Below the pieces are notes generated by a model. That model did no database searches, was not told the DNA's origin, and saw nothing but the letters and a program-made list of their open reading frames with translations. The position numbers and the translations under genes were made by a program. A DNA stretch of 64,000 bases, taken from assembly GCA_003313425.1 (NCBI GenBank), contig NHZP01000003.1, positions 310,001-374,000 of the forward strand. Reading direction: 5' to 3'. This stretch comes from Pseudopyrenochaeta lycopersici (taxonomy: Eukaryota > Ascomycota > Dothideomycetes > Pleosporales > Pseudopyrenochaetaceae). How positions within the stretch are numbered: the first letter of the stretch is position 1; each line of letters starts with the position of its first letter. Below, in pieces: positions 20,516 to 33,191 of this stretch.

Positions 20516-22059
20516 CTATGCTAAAGATGCTTCAATCACCACATCTATCGCATCCTTGTGTCCCCACATGCCCTCGATTTTGAATCCAGCCGACTCCAAA
20601 AGATTGCGGAACTGCGATTCTGTTCGCTCCTGACCAGATAATGACTGCATAACATTCACGTCCAGCGATGTGAGCGCCCATGGTGCATTCCGATCTGGTA
20701 TGAGGAGCTCCTTTATGAGTAGCTTGGAGTAGCCGGGCGTCATGGCAGGAATAATGTTTTTTAGAATGCGACGACACTCGTCATCGCTGCTGAAGTCGTG
20801 GAGAATATGCTGCAACATGTATGCTCTTGCTCCTGTGAAGATGTATGGGTCAGCTCCTGGTTCCTTGGTCCCGCGCAATGGACTTTAACGCGGAGGGTGG
20901 GAGACATACCATTAACGGGCTGCAGTTGATTCCAATCGCCAACTTGCGCTTCATATCCGTCTTGGTCAGCCTTGTCGACAATATGCTTTAACTCCTGCAG
21001 GATGAGCCTCCCTTTCACTTCCGGACCGAGAGCCTTGCGAAGAATACCAAGGTCTCCAGCGTCGCCACCTCCAATATCAATGAGCAGGACTTCTTCATCC
21101 GACTTAGGGCCGCCGTCAACTAGTCGCTCCTTGATGGGATACCAACCATCCTCCCAGAAGAGAGGTTTGCCGGCGTTGTACATTTGGATCATGCCCCCAA
21201 AGTGCTGTCCCATCACTGAATTTTCGCCGAAGTATGTGTAGAGGGATTTGCCAGGCATGTTATTAGCATATTGAAATGGCCCGTTGTTGATGTCAGCTGG
21301 ATTACGATGAGAGATCGAGTCCAGGAAGGACGGGACTTTCCATCCCACATTGTAGAAATCGTCGAACCTGTTGAGCAAGTGGACTTAGCAATAGAGCCAG
21401 AGCAAGCTGCGTCTGAGCATTCCAGATGAAGTTAAAAGCTCACATGAAATGTATGGCATCTTTGAAGGACTTTTGCCTGAATGAAGCTGAGAGTCGAGTG
21501 CTGGCATATGTATCGAGGTCGATTTCACGAATCGTACCGTTCGCCGCTAGATGGCGGAGGAAACGTGCTTCAGATTCAGTCAGAGCTGTCTATTTACAGT
21601 AATATAGGTGTAGATTCCAAGTTGCCATAAGAATTTCGAATCATGGTCTGAGATATGGTGTAGATCAACTTACCAACTAATCGCTGGTCCGCCCCGGCAC
21701 GCTCAGCAAGCTGTGTGCTTGTCTTTCCCGGCTCACCAATATCGCCGAGAGCCTCGAATACTCCCCATTGTATCGCGAGACGAATTGCTAAATAGTGCCC
21801 GGGCTAACACAGACTGTCAGCACCAACCTCGAAACGAAAGTCCTACCGCAGTGCCAGACCCAGTGGCATGGTAAGCTCACGTGACACATACTTGATTGAA
21901 GGTTATCCGAAACACTGCCTCGTCTGGCCTCTGCAGCTCGTTACTGAGCGCATCAGTTAGACCAATAAGTTGAAGACGGTCAGCATTGGAGAGTTTCTCG
22001 CGGAGGTCACCAGCCGCACCGAGCAGCTGTTTGATTTGCGAAATGGCGTCAGACTCCAT
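20516..22059 (-). CDS. SAM-dependent O-methyltransferase (family 2, secondary-metabolism type)
   Basis: Exons in transcript order: 22059-21892, 21803-21674, 21585-21444, 21367-20910 and 20832-20516; 404 residues, with phases agreeing at all four introns. The N-terminal half is the dimerisation/winged-helix domain (LAIRLAIQWGVFEALGD, SEARFLRHLAANGTI). The SAM-binding loop reads DIGGGDAGDL at 244-253, where the family usually has DIGGGxGHD, so a Gly-to-Ala and a His-to-Gly change are seen. The catalytic His-Asp pair is kept in LQHILHDF (His311, Asp312). Such enzymes methylate phenolic hydroxyls of polyketides and related products. The LaeA-like methyltransferase lies just beyond it on the same strand, 436 bases upstream of this start codon. 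No polyketide synthase or peptide synthetase is in the window. Confidence 0.87.
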
Positions 22060-22495
22060 GACTGAGTGATAGAATTATTAGACAAACAATCAATTGCGGC
22101 GAGTTGTCCACTTGCAGTGATAGGTACCCGGACGTGTACAATAAGGACAAACGCGGGGCCCAAGGCAGTGACTAAAAGTAAAAGACAGTGGAGAGTGTTC
22201 TATGGTTGGCACTCTAACGCCATTGGTTACTTAGCCAATCGCGTGTGTTATTAGCGTGTATCGTTTGCAGGTATTACCAGTCGCGATTAAGCGCGGGCGC
22301 CAACGGCGGGACAACTTATTCCTGCACGCTCGCAGTTCAGCCATCTTCAGCCGTCTACAAACTTTTTGGCAACCGTAGCAGCCCTAAGCAAAGCTAAAAG
22401 AAGAAAACTAACTACTCCGCCGCTATGGACTCCATATTGGCCTAGCAAGATGCGATACTTTAGCTGGCCTTAACGAAGTAGAAACAAACGATGGA
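22060..22495. other. Intergenic region between the two methyltransferase genes
   Basis: 436 bases holding the O-methyltransferase promoter; no feature recognised. Confidence 0.5.
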
Positions 22496-23559
22496 TTAGG
22501 TGGCTTTAGAAACGGCCGGCTTCCTTCCATAAACAATAACAAACTTAACGTTCATGTGGTGCCTTGGGTTGAATAGCTCTTTCCGTGCGAGCGCTGTCAA
22601 GATCTTGAGCTCACTCTCCGATCTTTGAAGTGCTGATGTGAAGCCTCGAAGTAGGAAGGAATCCAGTCCCTGATCAATGTTGGCGAGTTCAAAGGAGCCG
22701 ACATCTTTAAGATTTTTGTCTTTCGGCCTTTTTAGCGTATCAGTGACAGCACTCATCCCGCTTCACTCAAGGTGATGCGAAGTAAGGAGAGGAACACTTA
22801 CCAACGTCCAATGGGTATTGGGAGAATGGTTTCGGTGACTTCCTCAAAGCCCACTGCTTTGAATTGCTCTTTCCACTCCAGAGACGCTTCCCACGGGACA
22901 TTCATTCGCCTTCCGCATTCAAACAGAAGCCTCGCCGACTCCGCATATGCAGATGTCTCGAGATCGATGGTGTTGTCTTCGCAATACGTTTTTGGATAGG
23001 TCATTTCCAGTTCTAGGTATCCTCCAGGCCTCAAGTGGTCATACGCCTGCTGAATGAGTCGGGGCCAATCGCGGATAGCCATCAGAAGCTCTCGACCGAA
23101 GATGAAATCGAAGCTATTCTTGCGGAATAGCCAGTCCTCTTCGATATCTTCAATCTCGAACTGAAGGTTTGGTGGTACCCAGGTGGGCTGGGTAGGTGCA
23201 AGATCTACGCCGGTGACTGAAGCCGATGGGTAGTTGTCCGCCATGCTGATTGCCCAAATCCCTGAGCCAGTGCCAATGTCGAGGATCTTCTGAGGATCTT
23301 CCGGAATCGGTGCAAGGTAAAGCTTTCCGTTAAGCAAGAGCGTGAATTTCGCGTGTTGAAGGTCATTGCGATCTTGCTCCTGCTCATCTATGGGCATACC
23401 CTGCAAAGTTTTGCCATAGGAGGCATAGGTGCGGCCGTTCTCATCGACGCCTCGGACGATGGATGAGGCTATTGACGACAGGTATGAGGTCGAGGTAGAC
23501 TCTGCATAGCCTTGGTCTGAGAATTCATCGCTATCGACTGTAATCTGCTGATTAGCCAT
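22496..23559 (-). CDS. LaeA-like class I SAM methyltransferase
   Basis: Exons in transcript order: 23559-22802 and 22727-22496; 329 residues. The start MANQQITVDSDEFSD is the first true ATG of the family-like part, although the frame is open further upstream. A tyrosine/serine-rich N-terminus reads GRTYASYGKTLQGMPIDEQEQ, the YHxY-region analogue of this family. Motif I is ILDIGTGSGIWAISMA, followed by VTGVDLAP, the FDFIFGRELLMAI strand and LRPGGYLELEM, all canonical for methyltransferase_23. The second exon supplies the C-terminal end (FNPRHHMNVKFVIVYGRKP). Relatives include LaeA, a global regulator of secondary metabolism, and many others of unknown substrate. This one is better called LaeA-like than LaeA. 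Confidence 0.86.
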
Positions 23560-24567
23560 CCTTGCAGTGTGTACGCAAGGAAACCGCCCTTGGGGGAGTC
23601 TGGTGAGATAGTAGTCATGTGGCGCGGACTTTCGGCATCCTGCGGGGATGTCATTCCGCCAGCCGTGGCGGCACGCCTTAGAAGGATCAAGCACGTTGCA
23701 GGAGGCTTGCGAGCGGCTACCAACCGTCGCAGTTGTGCAACAACATGAAAGGAAAGATGTACCGAGTTGAGACACGTAAAGATCCAAATGATGAAAGGAT
23801 GGAAGATTTGCTAAAGGCTAAATTCGTTGTTACACGAGGTCCGGCGTGGCGTCTAGGGCTACAAGCGCGGTGCAGGCGAAAACGGGCCTTCTCATCCAAG
23901 CTGGGCAGGTACTAATCCCAGAATACGCTTATCTGTATAGCTCACCGACGCCACGCCGCACTACCTATCTAAATGGAACACCTCACGCATTTTATGATTG
24001 TCGTGCGAGAAGCCAGCAAAGACAAGCACACATTACGTGTTCATTGATGCTGTTTTTCGTGGGACCTAGGACAAGTGCAAACAAACTAGATAAGGAGTTA
24101 CACGAACAGTAAATTTCCAATGGTCAACTGGAGACACCTCGTCTTGTTATCATCAAGCAAGCGAGGTTTATTGTAATTTATATGCTAAAATGCACGTAGT
24201 GAGTCTAAAGAGTAGATATTCCTTCTATTTATCTTCTTAATAGGAATCCGGATCACTTCCTTCCCTATGCAACCTGACCTATGTAGCGTATTAAATACTG
24301 TCTAGCTAACTTTCTCGCTGCGCTTATATGACTTCATGGTAGTCAAACCCAATTAATCTATCTGTGAGGCGAGGTTGAATTTCCGATTTTTTTTCCTAGC
24401 ACCAGGCCTTGTTAAATTATTATCACTGTTTGGTTGCATTGCGTAGTGGGTGCGAACTTGCGTCCTAGTAGAAGGAGAACGCATTTGATAACCTTACTAA
24501 AGCAGGCAAATGTTCCCTGAGAACAGAGCTTTTTTACTTTGGTAGTAGACCATTAACAAAATATTTA
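23560..24567. other. AT-rich intergenic sequence
   Basis: About 1 kb with no gene supported. GC content falls after about 24.1 kb. A short stretch near 24517 (ctgagaacagagct) also recalls the 5' half of 5S rRNA. Confidence 0.4.
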
Positions 24568-24650
24568 GCTTTCCATTCGTTTAGCCTTGTCTGAGCAATA
24601 CACTTTTTAGTTAGGTAGGTGACCACTATCAAATCCCCGCTGTTGAATAT
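24568..24650 (+). pseudogene. Degenerate 5S rRNA relic
   Basis: The run gctttccattcgtttagcc, then tgagcaatac, then ttagttaggtaggtgacc, and finally aatccccgctgttgaatat follow the order of the 5S copy at 19891. A deletion in the middle, a lost 5' arm and several C-to-T or G-to-A changes are seen. A T-run follows as in the other copy. Clearly a non-functional remnant. Confidence 0.6.
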
Positions 24651-25198
24651 TTTTTGGTCCGTTTTCGCTAAATCGCGACTTAAATTAACGCTAAGTCGGG
24701 GTATATGATACGTTCATTGACAATTATATCGCACCCGTTTCTACTGCAGCATCAGATTCGTTTTTGCGATTTTGTTGCAACCCTCGCAACCGCGGCGCAT
24801 CTTCTATTCAGTAGCCTTCATTCACTCCGCTCTCGATGGGTGGTGCCATTGAATGCACTCCAGGTCTCTTTACTCAATATGGCGAATCAAGAATAGGCTA
24901 CTACAGCCTAGCAATCGGTGCAAAGGGTAACGCACAAGGTAATCGTTTAGTGGAATTAGAGGCGCTGTGCAAGTGGAGAAAATGCCTTCCCGACTATTCC
25001 TCACTTCTCAGGTAATAGAAGAGAGCTATGAGAGCCTTGATACACAAATGTAGTGACGAAAATGGGTCTGATGCCAAGATCCTAGATCGTGTTGTTGGCA
25101 TGAGTTCGCCTTCCAGTTCTCACGCAAAAAGCATCTCTCCGTCTGCTTGCGAATAGCTCAACCTTTTGTGTCACACTGATTTCTAACGTCGGCGTGAT
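24651..25198. other. Intergenic sequence downstream of the NLR gene
   Basis: No gene recognised. A 63-codon plus-strand frame at 24705-24896 has no features. Confidence 0.45.
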
Positions 25199-28100
25199 TC
25201 ACCCTGCAATAACTCTCTGCGTCTGGAACTTCAAACCCCCTTTTACCACCACAACTTTGTCATACATGCAAAAAGCGAAATCTCCATCAGCCGTTTGTAC
25301 AGGATGTACATCGCTGTTGAGAGACCCATAATCTTCAGGGACGAAGAAATGCTCTACAAATTTGGAAGCATCGAGCTCCTTCAAATCAACGGAGCACACC
25401 CAAGAATCCGGCTGCAAGAGAATCATTCGCTTGCTGGCTTGATTGAATCCAAGAAACTGAGCGCATATCTCTGATGAGATGACACTGGTGGGCCAGACGT
25501 CAAAGCTAGGTCCAAAAGAGCTCTTGCACGGGAGCATAACGATAAGACTTAGTGTGTGTGTCGAGGATTGTTGCGTCTCAACAACGATGTACAGTGTCCC
25601 TGGTAGATGCGTGATAGATTCAATGCTTGCGTCTGTAGGTATACCAGAGAAGTCTTTAACCACTTCTTCCTTTATGGAGAAATTTTGAACGGAGTAAGCC
25701 GTGACTGTGTTGTTGTTCATAAGGAGGTATTGATCGCGATAGTTTGTGTCCGAGACAGTAAACCACTTCCAGGCCGATCTTTCATTCCCTCGGAAACTCT
25801 GCGATCCTATACAGCTTCTGCCTTCAATACTGTAGACATGGTCTGAATCTACAGTTGAAATCAATAAAAACATCCCAGAATCATCAAATAGAAGCTGTCT
25901 GATAGGATTGTTGAAATGTATGCGAAGCTTCAATTCTTTGGGTTGCACATGTTGTGGTTGCGACGGATCAAATTGCCAGACCTGGACGTTGGCATGCAAA
26001 TCCGCTGAGGCAATAACATTGTGCCTGCTTGAAGCGAGATGCCTGACGAGGACCCCACTATGCGAATAGAGAGTCGTAGGTAGATAGCCATTATTGGCTT
26101 GGTACGTCAAAACATCTCCGTTTTGATTTCCCGCAAATAAGATAGGCCATGATGGATGTGCGATCAAGGTTTTGATCTTTGATGCCTGGTACCTCTCGAA
26201 CTGACCTTCAGTCACGGGCAAAACAGGACTCTGGCCGCTCAGGCTAGCGTCTTCCTCAATGCTCTTTCGTACTAAAGCTGTAGGCGCCCAAACCCTCATC
26301 TCATGATCTCCCAGATGCACCAATCCAAGACTGTCGGAGGTAAATTGTAGGAGGCCGAACGAGTGGACCGGGGTAAGAACATGATAAAGTAACGTAAGTG
26401 ACTCAAAGTCCCATATACGCAAATGGCCTCTAACATCCACAGCGGCAAAGGTACGGCCATCTGGGGAGCAGGTAACGGAATTGAGGATGACGTGGCTTTC
26501 AGCCTCTGCGCTTTCCACCAACTCTCCAGACCAGGGATCGTATAAAGCAAGATGAGATTCGTTGTACGCCACCAGTAGAAGACATACTTCTGGGTTTGGA
26601 TTGAAAATGATCTGCTCAGCAGCACGCTTGTGGTCGTCGATTGCCCATCCAAGGAGGCCACCGGTATTACATTCATAAATGCAAACATGGCTATTGCGAT
26701 AGTTCAAGGCAACAAGCTCAAGTCCTGGAGAAAAGCACGCTGCTGACGGTGCTTTACCGGCACCTGCTAGAACATTTATATCCGAATCTGGTGCCTGGTA
26801 GGTATAAGATTGTTCATGTATGAGTTCGCCAGTGTTAATATCCCATTGGTATGATCGGCCTTGTGGCGTGATGCCTATCAGTATGTCTTGTGAGGATGAC
26901 ATAATTGTGCAGCGATTTCGAATTCGTGTCTTCCACCTCGCCTTACCGTCAGTGTCCCATACTCCAATAGACTTTCGACTTGACACCGCTACAAAGGCTC
27001 CCAAAGGGTCTAAGTGAAGGGTGTCGACCAGCGACTTCGTGTCGATGGTCCTCTCCTTCTGGAAGCTTCGCGAATTATAGATGTCAATTTTGCCGGATTC
27101 TGTTCCGATAGCAAGCATGCTATTGCCACATCCAACAGCAACTGCTCTTTCGTCTTCAAAATGGATATTCGCAATGCAATCGCTCCACTCTATCCGCCGA
27201 TAACCTGATAAATCTAACCCGTCAGGAGTTTGTCCAAATTGTTGGTATATTGCGGAGTGTTTTGGACAAAGTGGAGGGATGAGAAAGTATATCGATTGTG
27301 GGGCTCGGGTTAGAGCTCGGCCAAAACTGGAGACAATCCGACTAAGGTCAGTAGCCCATGCTTCTATGGTTTTGACATGAAGGTTTAAAGGTGAGCAATC
27401 CTCTGCATTCCTATTCCGATATGATTTAAGATTCTTTGCAGTCTGAATAATGCAATTTATCTCCTTCTTATGCATGATCTTCTCAATCCAGGCTAGTATT
27501 GTAGCTTTCAGGAATTTGGCCAATGCCACAAGGATTTGATCACTTTCTGTAGACGCGCTGACAACATGTTCAGAGAATTGCGTGATAGCATAGTCCATTA
27601 GTGCTGATCTCGACGGCTTGATTTTCTTCTGGTCGAGCAAGCGCCTGTGCCGGGGTGGTTGCATGTCTGGGCTGATGAGAAGTTGAAGGCAAGTTAAGGC
27701 AAGTCTGTCATGGCCTTGAACCTCTACAACTTGGAAATCCCCAGCTTCTTCAGATAATATAAACTCCCTGGCTGTGGCATGTACTGGACTTATGATGCTG
27801 GTATGGACGTCGACGGTTACGAGATGTCCGCAAAGACCTTCGACGGCAGCCTTGGCACTAGGTAGATGTACGTTGATGTCAATCTGCATAGCATGTGACA
27901 ATTCTGAGACGGACAGCGGGCGGGTGGCCAGCATTACCCACATCAATATTGCCTTCGCAATGTGTTGTTCTCTTCTCTTCTCACCCATTTCTGTCACTAC
28001 TCGGGCATAATAGGGTACCATGCCTTCGGGAATTCCTTGAAGTACTTGGACAATGCTGTCATAGCCATATAGTCCCTCGAGTTCATCCATGACCAATCGA

Positions 28101-30271
28101 ACCCACAGGAAAGAAGTTCCTGACTTCGCCATTATTTGTCGAGTAATTTCTTCCCGTTCTCCTTCTTCATCAATTGGAAGGTCAGTAACCCTACTTCGAA
28201 CGTACCGGCCAATATCTCTCATTGTATCAGAGGCAGGTATCTCGACAACGACAACTTCAAACCCTGCTAATATGCGAATCAATCGCGGCATATCAGCTAA
28301 TTTTCGACTAGTCATGAGAATCCGAAGAGGAAAGTGTGGTCGAAGGTCTTTTAGAAGCGTGAAAAGCTCAGGGTATTTAGCGCACTCGTCGATTGCATCG
28401 ATCACCCAAAATTGAGGAGTGGAAATAGCCACCTGGATATCATATGTAAGTGAAAATTACTTTTCTCTTCTTTTTAAATATGCAATCGATCGTTGTACTA
28501 ACTTGAAAGATGCCCCCAAGGAATATCTTCTGCCAGACGGCACGCCCGTCATCTTGGTCGAACATGGTTCCAGTGGCATGGATCTCAGCGAGTCTTTCTC
28601 TTATTACTGCATTTGTACTTGCCATTTGAAGCGCCATAGATTGCAACAGACCTACCAGTGACTGGGCCGATTTTTTGCCAAAGTGGAAAAAGTATGATGC
28701 ATACTGTGACCGGGCTTGTGAAAGTTGAGCAATGATATGCGCTGCGAGGATAGTCTTTCCAGCACCAGGATGTGCTTGAACCCAGAAGATAGATGGATGT
28801 TGAGCCCGCGCAGATTTGTCCCTGCTTTCAACTTCAATCCATGTTCGGAAGTCCTCCCTGTCTTCGATCCACTGGCAAGACCCCTCGAGCTTATCGTGGT
28901 GCTCTTCCGGCACGTGCCGAACCTGCAAAAGATCTTGTATATTGCGCATCTGGTCTTTCGACGCTTGAATATTTGTTATAGAAACTGCCAGCGTGCGTTA
29001 GAGGTGGCTCTCGCGAAATGTCTTACACTCGCCGTCCTCACCATTCTCAATAAGATTTTCGACCGCGGTTGCGAGCGCATTCTTTAAAATAATATAATTG
29101 GAGTCTTGTTTATTGCGGAATTTACAGACGTTCCGGTGGTTCGCTCGTAGGTATTGAATATGCTCGTTTTTAGGATGCAACCCTACATCTGTCACCAACT
29201 TGCTGGTGTTCATTTCGAACTCTAAACGAGTAAAAAGTCTCACCTAGAATTGCAGAAGCTTTATCTACGATGAGCCCTGAAGATCCACTGATTGTCGGCA
29301 ACGTCTCGCAAAATGAATAAACGGTCAAGTTTTCCGCATATCTTGCAAAGTCATTGTTGATGAGCTGCGTAGTGGCTGAGCCCGTTCTAATATCATGAAT
29401 GTACTCTCTCGATGATGTTAAACCAATCGCTCCACAGTATTTGAGAACATTGTTCAGTACCGCCGCGTAATCGGAGCCTCGATGTGGCGTCGCGAGGAAG
29501 AACATACAACGAAGCCGATTGGACAAGTCATTACGAGACCGGTCTTCTTGTGCAAGGATGTATGCCTTTCAGACACATTAGTTTATCAACAATATATTGA
29601 GCTTTCATGGGAATATTACTTTCTTGATCACAAGTCCTCCCATAGAATGGCCTATGAGTATAATTTGGCTGTCCTGAACTAGTCAGCTAGTTCACCGATG
29701 ACTATAACACCGCTCTACCTTTGAGCTATGCCTTAGCAAAGGTGAGGTAAGAAGTTCTTCGTATAATGACCTGCCAAAATCTTGTACATTCAGAATACTG
29801 GGTTTAGTGCTGCCCCAATCACTGTCATATCCAAAGCTATGGATTGAGACGTTAGCAAACTCGGGCTCCTTTGGCAGCCAATATCGGGGCCAGAATAGTT
29901 CCTGATCATCCTCAAACCGCCATGTTTTTATAGAGCCGCCACCTAGGCCGTGCACAAAGATAAGGTCTACAAGAGATTCTTGGGCACAGAACAATGACCT
30001 CAGCCCAAGCGGGCCTTTCGTTTCAACTTTAATATCTCCCTGATTTCGCGATGACCCGAACGTGCGATTGAGAAAAGATGGTCCGTTGTGAATTCCAGCG
30101 TTGGGTTGTTCTTTCTGCCCAAGAGTCGGAGTTTTCTCAGCAGACTCGGAAAAGAGGTCGGCTTCGCCACACTTCGAGCGCTGACGGTTCGGCAAATCAT
30201 GCTTGACGAAAGATAGATCAGCGCATAATTCTTTGCCATATTTCCGTATCAAACAAGAAACTCACTGCCAT
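25199..30271 (-). CDS. NLR-type STAND protein: SesB-like hydrolase, NACHT, WD40-like propeller
   Basis: Exons in transcript order: 30271-30266, 30201-29719, 29673-29620, 29565-29244, 29182-29042, 28984-28503 and 28432-25199; 1573 residues with every phase consistent. The alpha/beta hydrolase domain starts near 65 (GPLGLRSLF, LIFVHGLGGG) and has nucleophile elbow GHSMGG at 171-176 and FFLATPHRGS. The NACHT domain has P-loop PGAGKT near 408-413 and Walker B FWVIDAIDEC at 504-513. The rest, from about 900, is a long beta-propeller-like region with WD-type strands (MLAIGTESGKIDIY, FAAVDVRGHLRIWDFE). Fungal NLRs of this architecture are linked to non-self recognition and programmed cell death; the hydrolase is the presumed effector and the repeats the sensor. 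The two-codon first exon is the least certain part. No stop or frameshift is seen. Confidence 0.88.
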
Positions 30272-31902
30272 TGTTGCATGTTAATGCGATAACGAGGTCA
30301 TAAGTACTTCTTGAGCTGGGAGTCACGAAGGTTGACAGAGCGGATGCAAGCTGTGTTCCAGGAGCCTAGTTGTAGTCCTAAATGCCCAGCCCCGTGCCAT
30401 CCTGGCCCCCAAGTTTGGAAAATCGTCCCACACAAGATTAGGCGTTAGGCGCCATGCGCCAATAAAAGCTCGCGACAACAATCTTGGTCGAGATGAAACC
30501 GCAAAAGAGCATCACTAACCGCGCGGTTGTAGGTAACGATAACCTCAAGATATCAGTACAAATATAACCTTGTTCCCCTAGACACACTCCAAATTTTGCG
30601 AAACCCCACTGGACCACTTTCTGATGGAGAGAACATGAAGATCAACTTAGACAGTAGTCGTGTGAGGTGGGCTCGGACGACTTAAGCCAAAGTCCGCAGA
30701 GTGTATGATACAAAGACAGCCCTGGCGCCGGGCTGTACTGTGGTTGATATGAGCGAACACGAAAGCTCAAGCTGGTCTAATGTATATGAGCTGTCTATGA
30801 AAAGAAATAATGGAGTGTAGGAGTGTTCTCACAAAGCCTCAAAGTGCCAAGCCTGGAATTACCATTCAAAATACTTATTTCCAAAGGGGTTGTTTATCGG
30901 CCTCAGCATGCTGAGATGGCACTAGGCGAATACGAGAGTCAAAAGGCCGTGGCCGAGCACTTCCTGAACAATTCGGTCGTACTAATACCGTATGAGGCTT
31001 TCAAGACAATCTGAATAGATTCTTCTTCCTCACAAGACACCACGAGTTGAAAGCACAAGTCCCACACTGAATTCAATTGGTAGATATGCTTACAAAACTG
31101 CGCAATGGCGATCTGAGAAGGTTTTTGCTCAACATCTGTTGACGTCAGATCCATACTGTTTCTGGGTAACAGGTCTTTGGTGAGATCCCAAGGAAGACAA
31201 AATATTGTGCAAACTGCGGATGAAAGTAGAACTGTAGGTTGTAAGCCGTAAACCTGCTAAAATGCTCGACTAGCCTAAAGTTACGTTGATTAAGATAAGT
31301 TAACACTCAACATCCTTACTTTACAGCTAAAACACAACATGCGTGACCTGCTGCGTCAAATTTGCCGACTGGAATAGTCACCCCATATATCAACGAGCTA
31401 ACCATGACCACAGGAGAATTTTTTTAACATGAAGAACAGCCAAAGCGTCAACCATTGTACTAGGCTTTGGACATATTACCCTACTATGGCTCAACCGCAG
31501 CTAGACTATCGGGTAGATGGTTAGAGTGGATTCAGTTCAATTCGCTGGATGCTCACATGCCCTTACACCTCTCTAATAATCGCCCTTGCTCTGAGGCGAA
31601 TGTTGATCTGGCAACAGGTGCGGGAACGGAATGGCATACTTTGAAACGCAACCCAGCCCCCAAATAACGCTGTATTAGATACCAGTATTATAGCTATTTG
31701 GTTCGTTTCGGAAACTGCAATAGGTGGGAAGAGCGCAGACATGTGCATAGTCCAATAAGAGAGTCTAGGAATTTAGTCGAAAGGACGTGGAATCCGCATG
31801 ATGAGCGGAGTACCCCAACGGCCACTGCTTAAGATGAAATGAAACGCGTGGATTAATTATTTATCATATATATCAATAAAATTCATATGCTGTGATATTA
31901 TT
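30272..31902. other. Gene-poor region between the NLR and tyrosinase genes
   Basis: About 1.6 kb without a supportable gene; several 60-70 codon frames only. It includes the NLR promoter and the 3' region of the tyrosinase gene. Confidence 0.5.
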
Positions 31903-33191
31903 CTAGTAAGTATAGCACAATATTCCGCCCTCAGTATTGAGGAGATCTTTGAGCGTGAGCTTTCCAGCTAAATTCCCCATGTTGACTGTAAAGTCCAACG
32001 TAACATTTACGCCGCTGTAATCAAATGGTATGATAGGTCCACCGACTTGATTGAGACGTGTTGTCAGATCCTTTTGTTGCCATTGCCAGAAGATATGGTC
32101 GAGATTTCCGTGATGAAGGAAAAAGAGTGGGTCTTTCTTATTTTAGCACATTTACTTGAGAAAAGTCTTGCAAAGTGAAAGGGAGAGGGCGGTGAAGAAA
32201 AACTATTGCGTACCTCCAGGGCTATTGTATGCATTTCCAGCTGTGCCCAACACGCCTCCTACACCAAAATGTCCACTCCCATGAATATTTGGCGAGTCGA
32301 AACTCCGGACATTTTCGATAGCTTTCGCGAAACTGGTGTAGTCATTCTGCATAAGGACATTTTGTACCAGTGCTGGATCCGCGAAGGTATTCATGATCCA
32401 GGGTATGAAGTCGCGTCTCAGGCAATCTGGTGTTGGGAAATTCAGTATAAAGGCAGACGAAACGAAAGGTCCATTCTCAACGCAACCGCCACCTGTACCA
32501 CCCGAAATATTGAAAGGGTTTTGTTCAGCAGTTGGGGCAATATACATTCCATTGCCTCCGAAGCCAGTATCAGGATCGAAGATTGAGGATTCGAAAGGTC
32601 TGGTGGACGAAGGATCCTCGGGTTCGGCGTCCAACGACCAGTCCCAATACCTGGCATAAAGAGTAAGCAAGATGTAATGTTGAGGCCCAGTACCGCAGCA
32701 AGTAGACAGGGATGCAATTGATCGTACGGTTGACCCCCGGTATATCCACATTCATCTCTCAATGCTGTCTCTAGAGTGGCTACGAAGTAGCGGTGCCATA
32801 AAATAAAGTGACCCTAAGAAATGTCAAGAACGTCAAATACGACTCACTCGCATAGAACGTAAAGCTTACAACCCAGTGGATATTAGGTGTCTGGCTATTG
32901 TGGACGGCAACGTAATCATCGTAACGATGGACGGTTCCTGCGATCCCCGACTTGGCCTCTCTCTTAGTCAAACACAAAACAGCGTCTATGTAAGACTTCC
33001 TCTCTGTTTCTGATAGTTGTCTCCTATTAAGAATAGGCAGTTTAGCAAAATATCAGAAGTACGAGAGAAGGGCAATCCTACCATTCAAGTCGCTGTGGCG
33101 GATTCTTACACGTCTCTGACGAGGAAGTGGCCGGCAAGGCTGCGGAAAGCGCCAAGGAGAACAAGACGAGGACGAGACTATATGAAAACAT
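31903..33191 (-). CDS. Secreted tyrosinase (type 3 copper enzyme)
   Basis: Exons in transcript order: 33191-33082, 33023-32870, 32813-32728, 32650-32214 and 32132-31903; 338 residues. A signal peptide is evident at 1-19 (MFSYSLVLVLFSLALSAAL). The CuA region has His in YVAVHNSQ, NIHWVGHF and WHRYFV, followed by YWDWSLD once exon 4 joins. The CuB region has NIHGSGHFGVGG and, in exon 5, PGDPLFFLHHGNLDHIFWQWQ. These give the full set of copper-binding histidines expected for the tyrosinase central domain. Such enzymes oxidise phenols to quinones, in pigment or defence chemistry. The protein is short, without the long C-terminal extension of melanin tyrosinases, which fits small secreted fungal forms. 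Confidence 0.88.
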
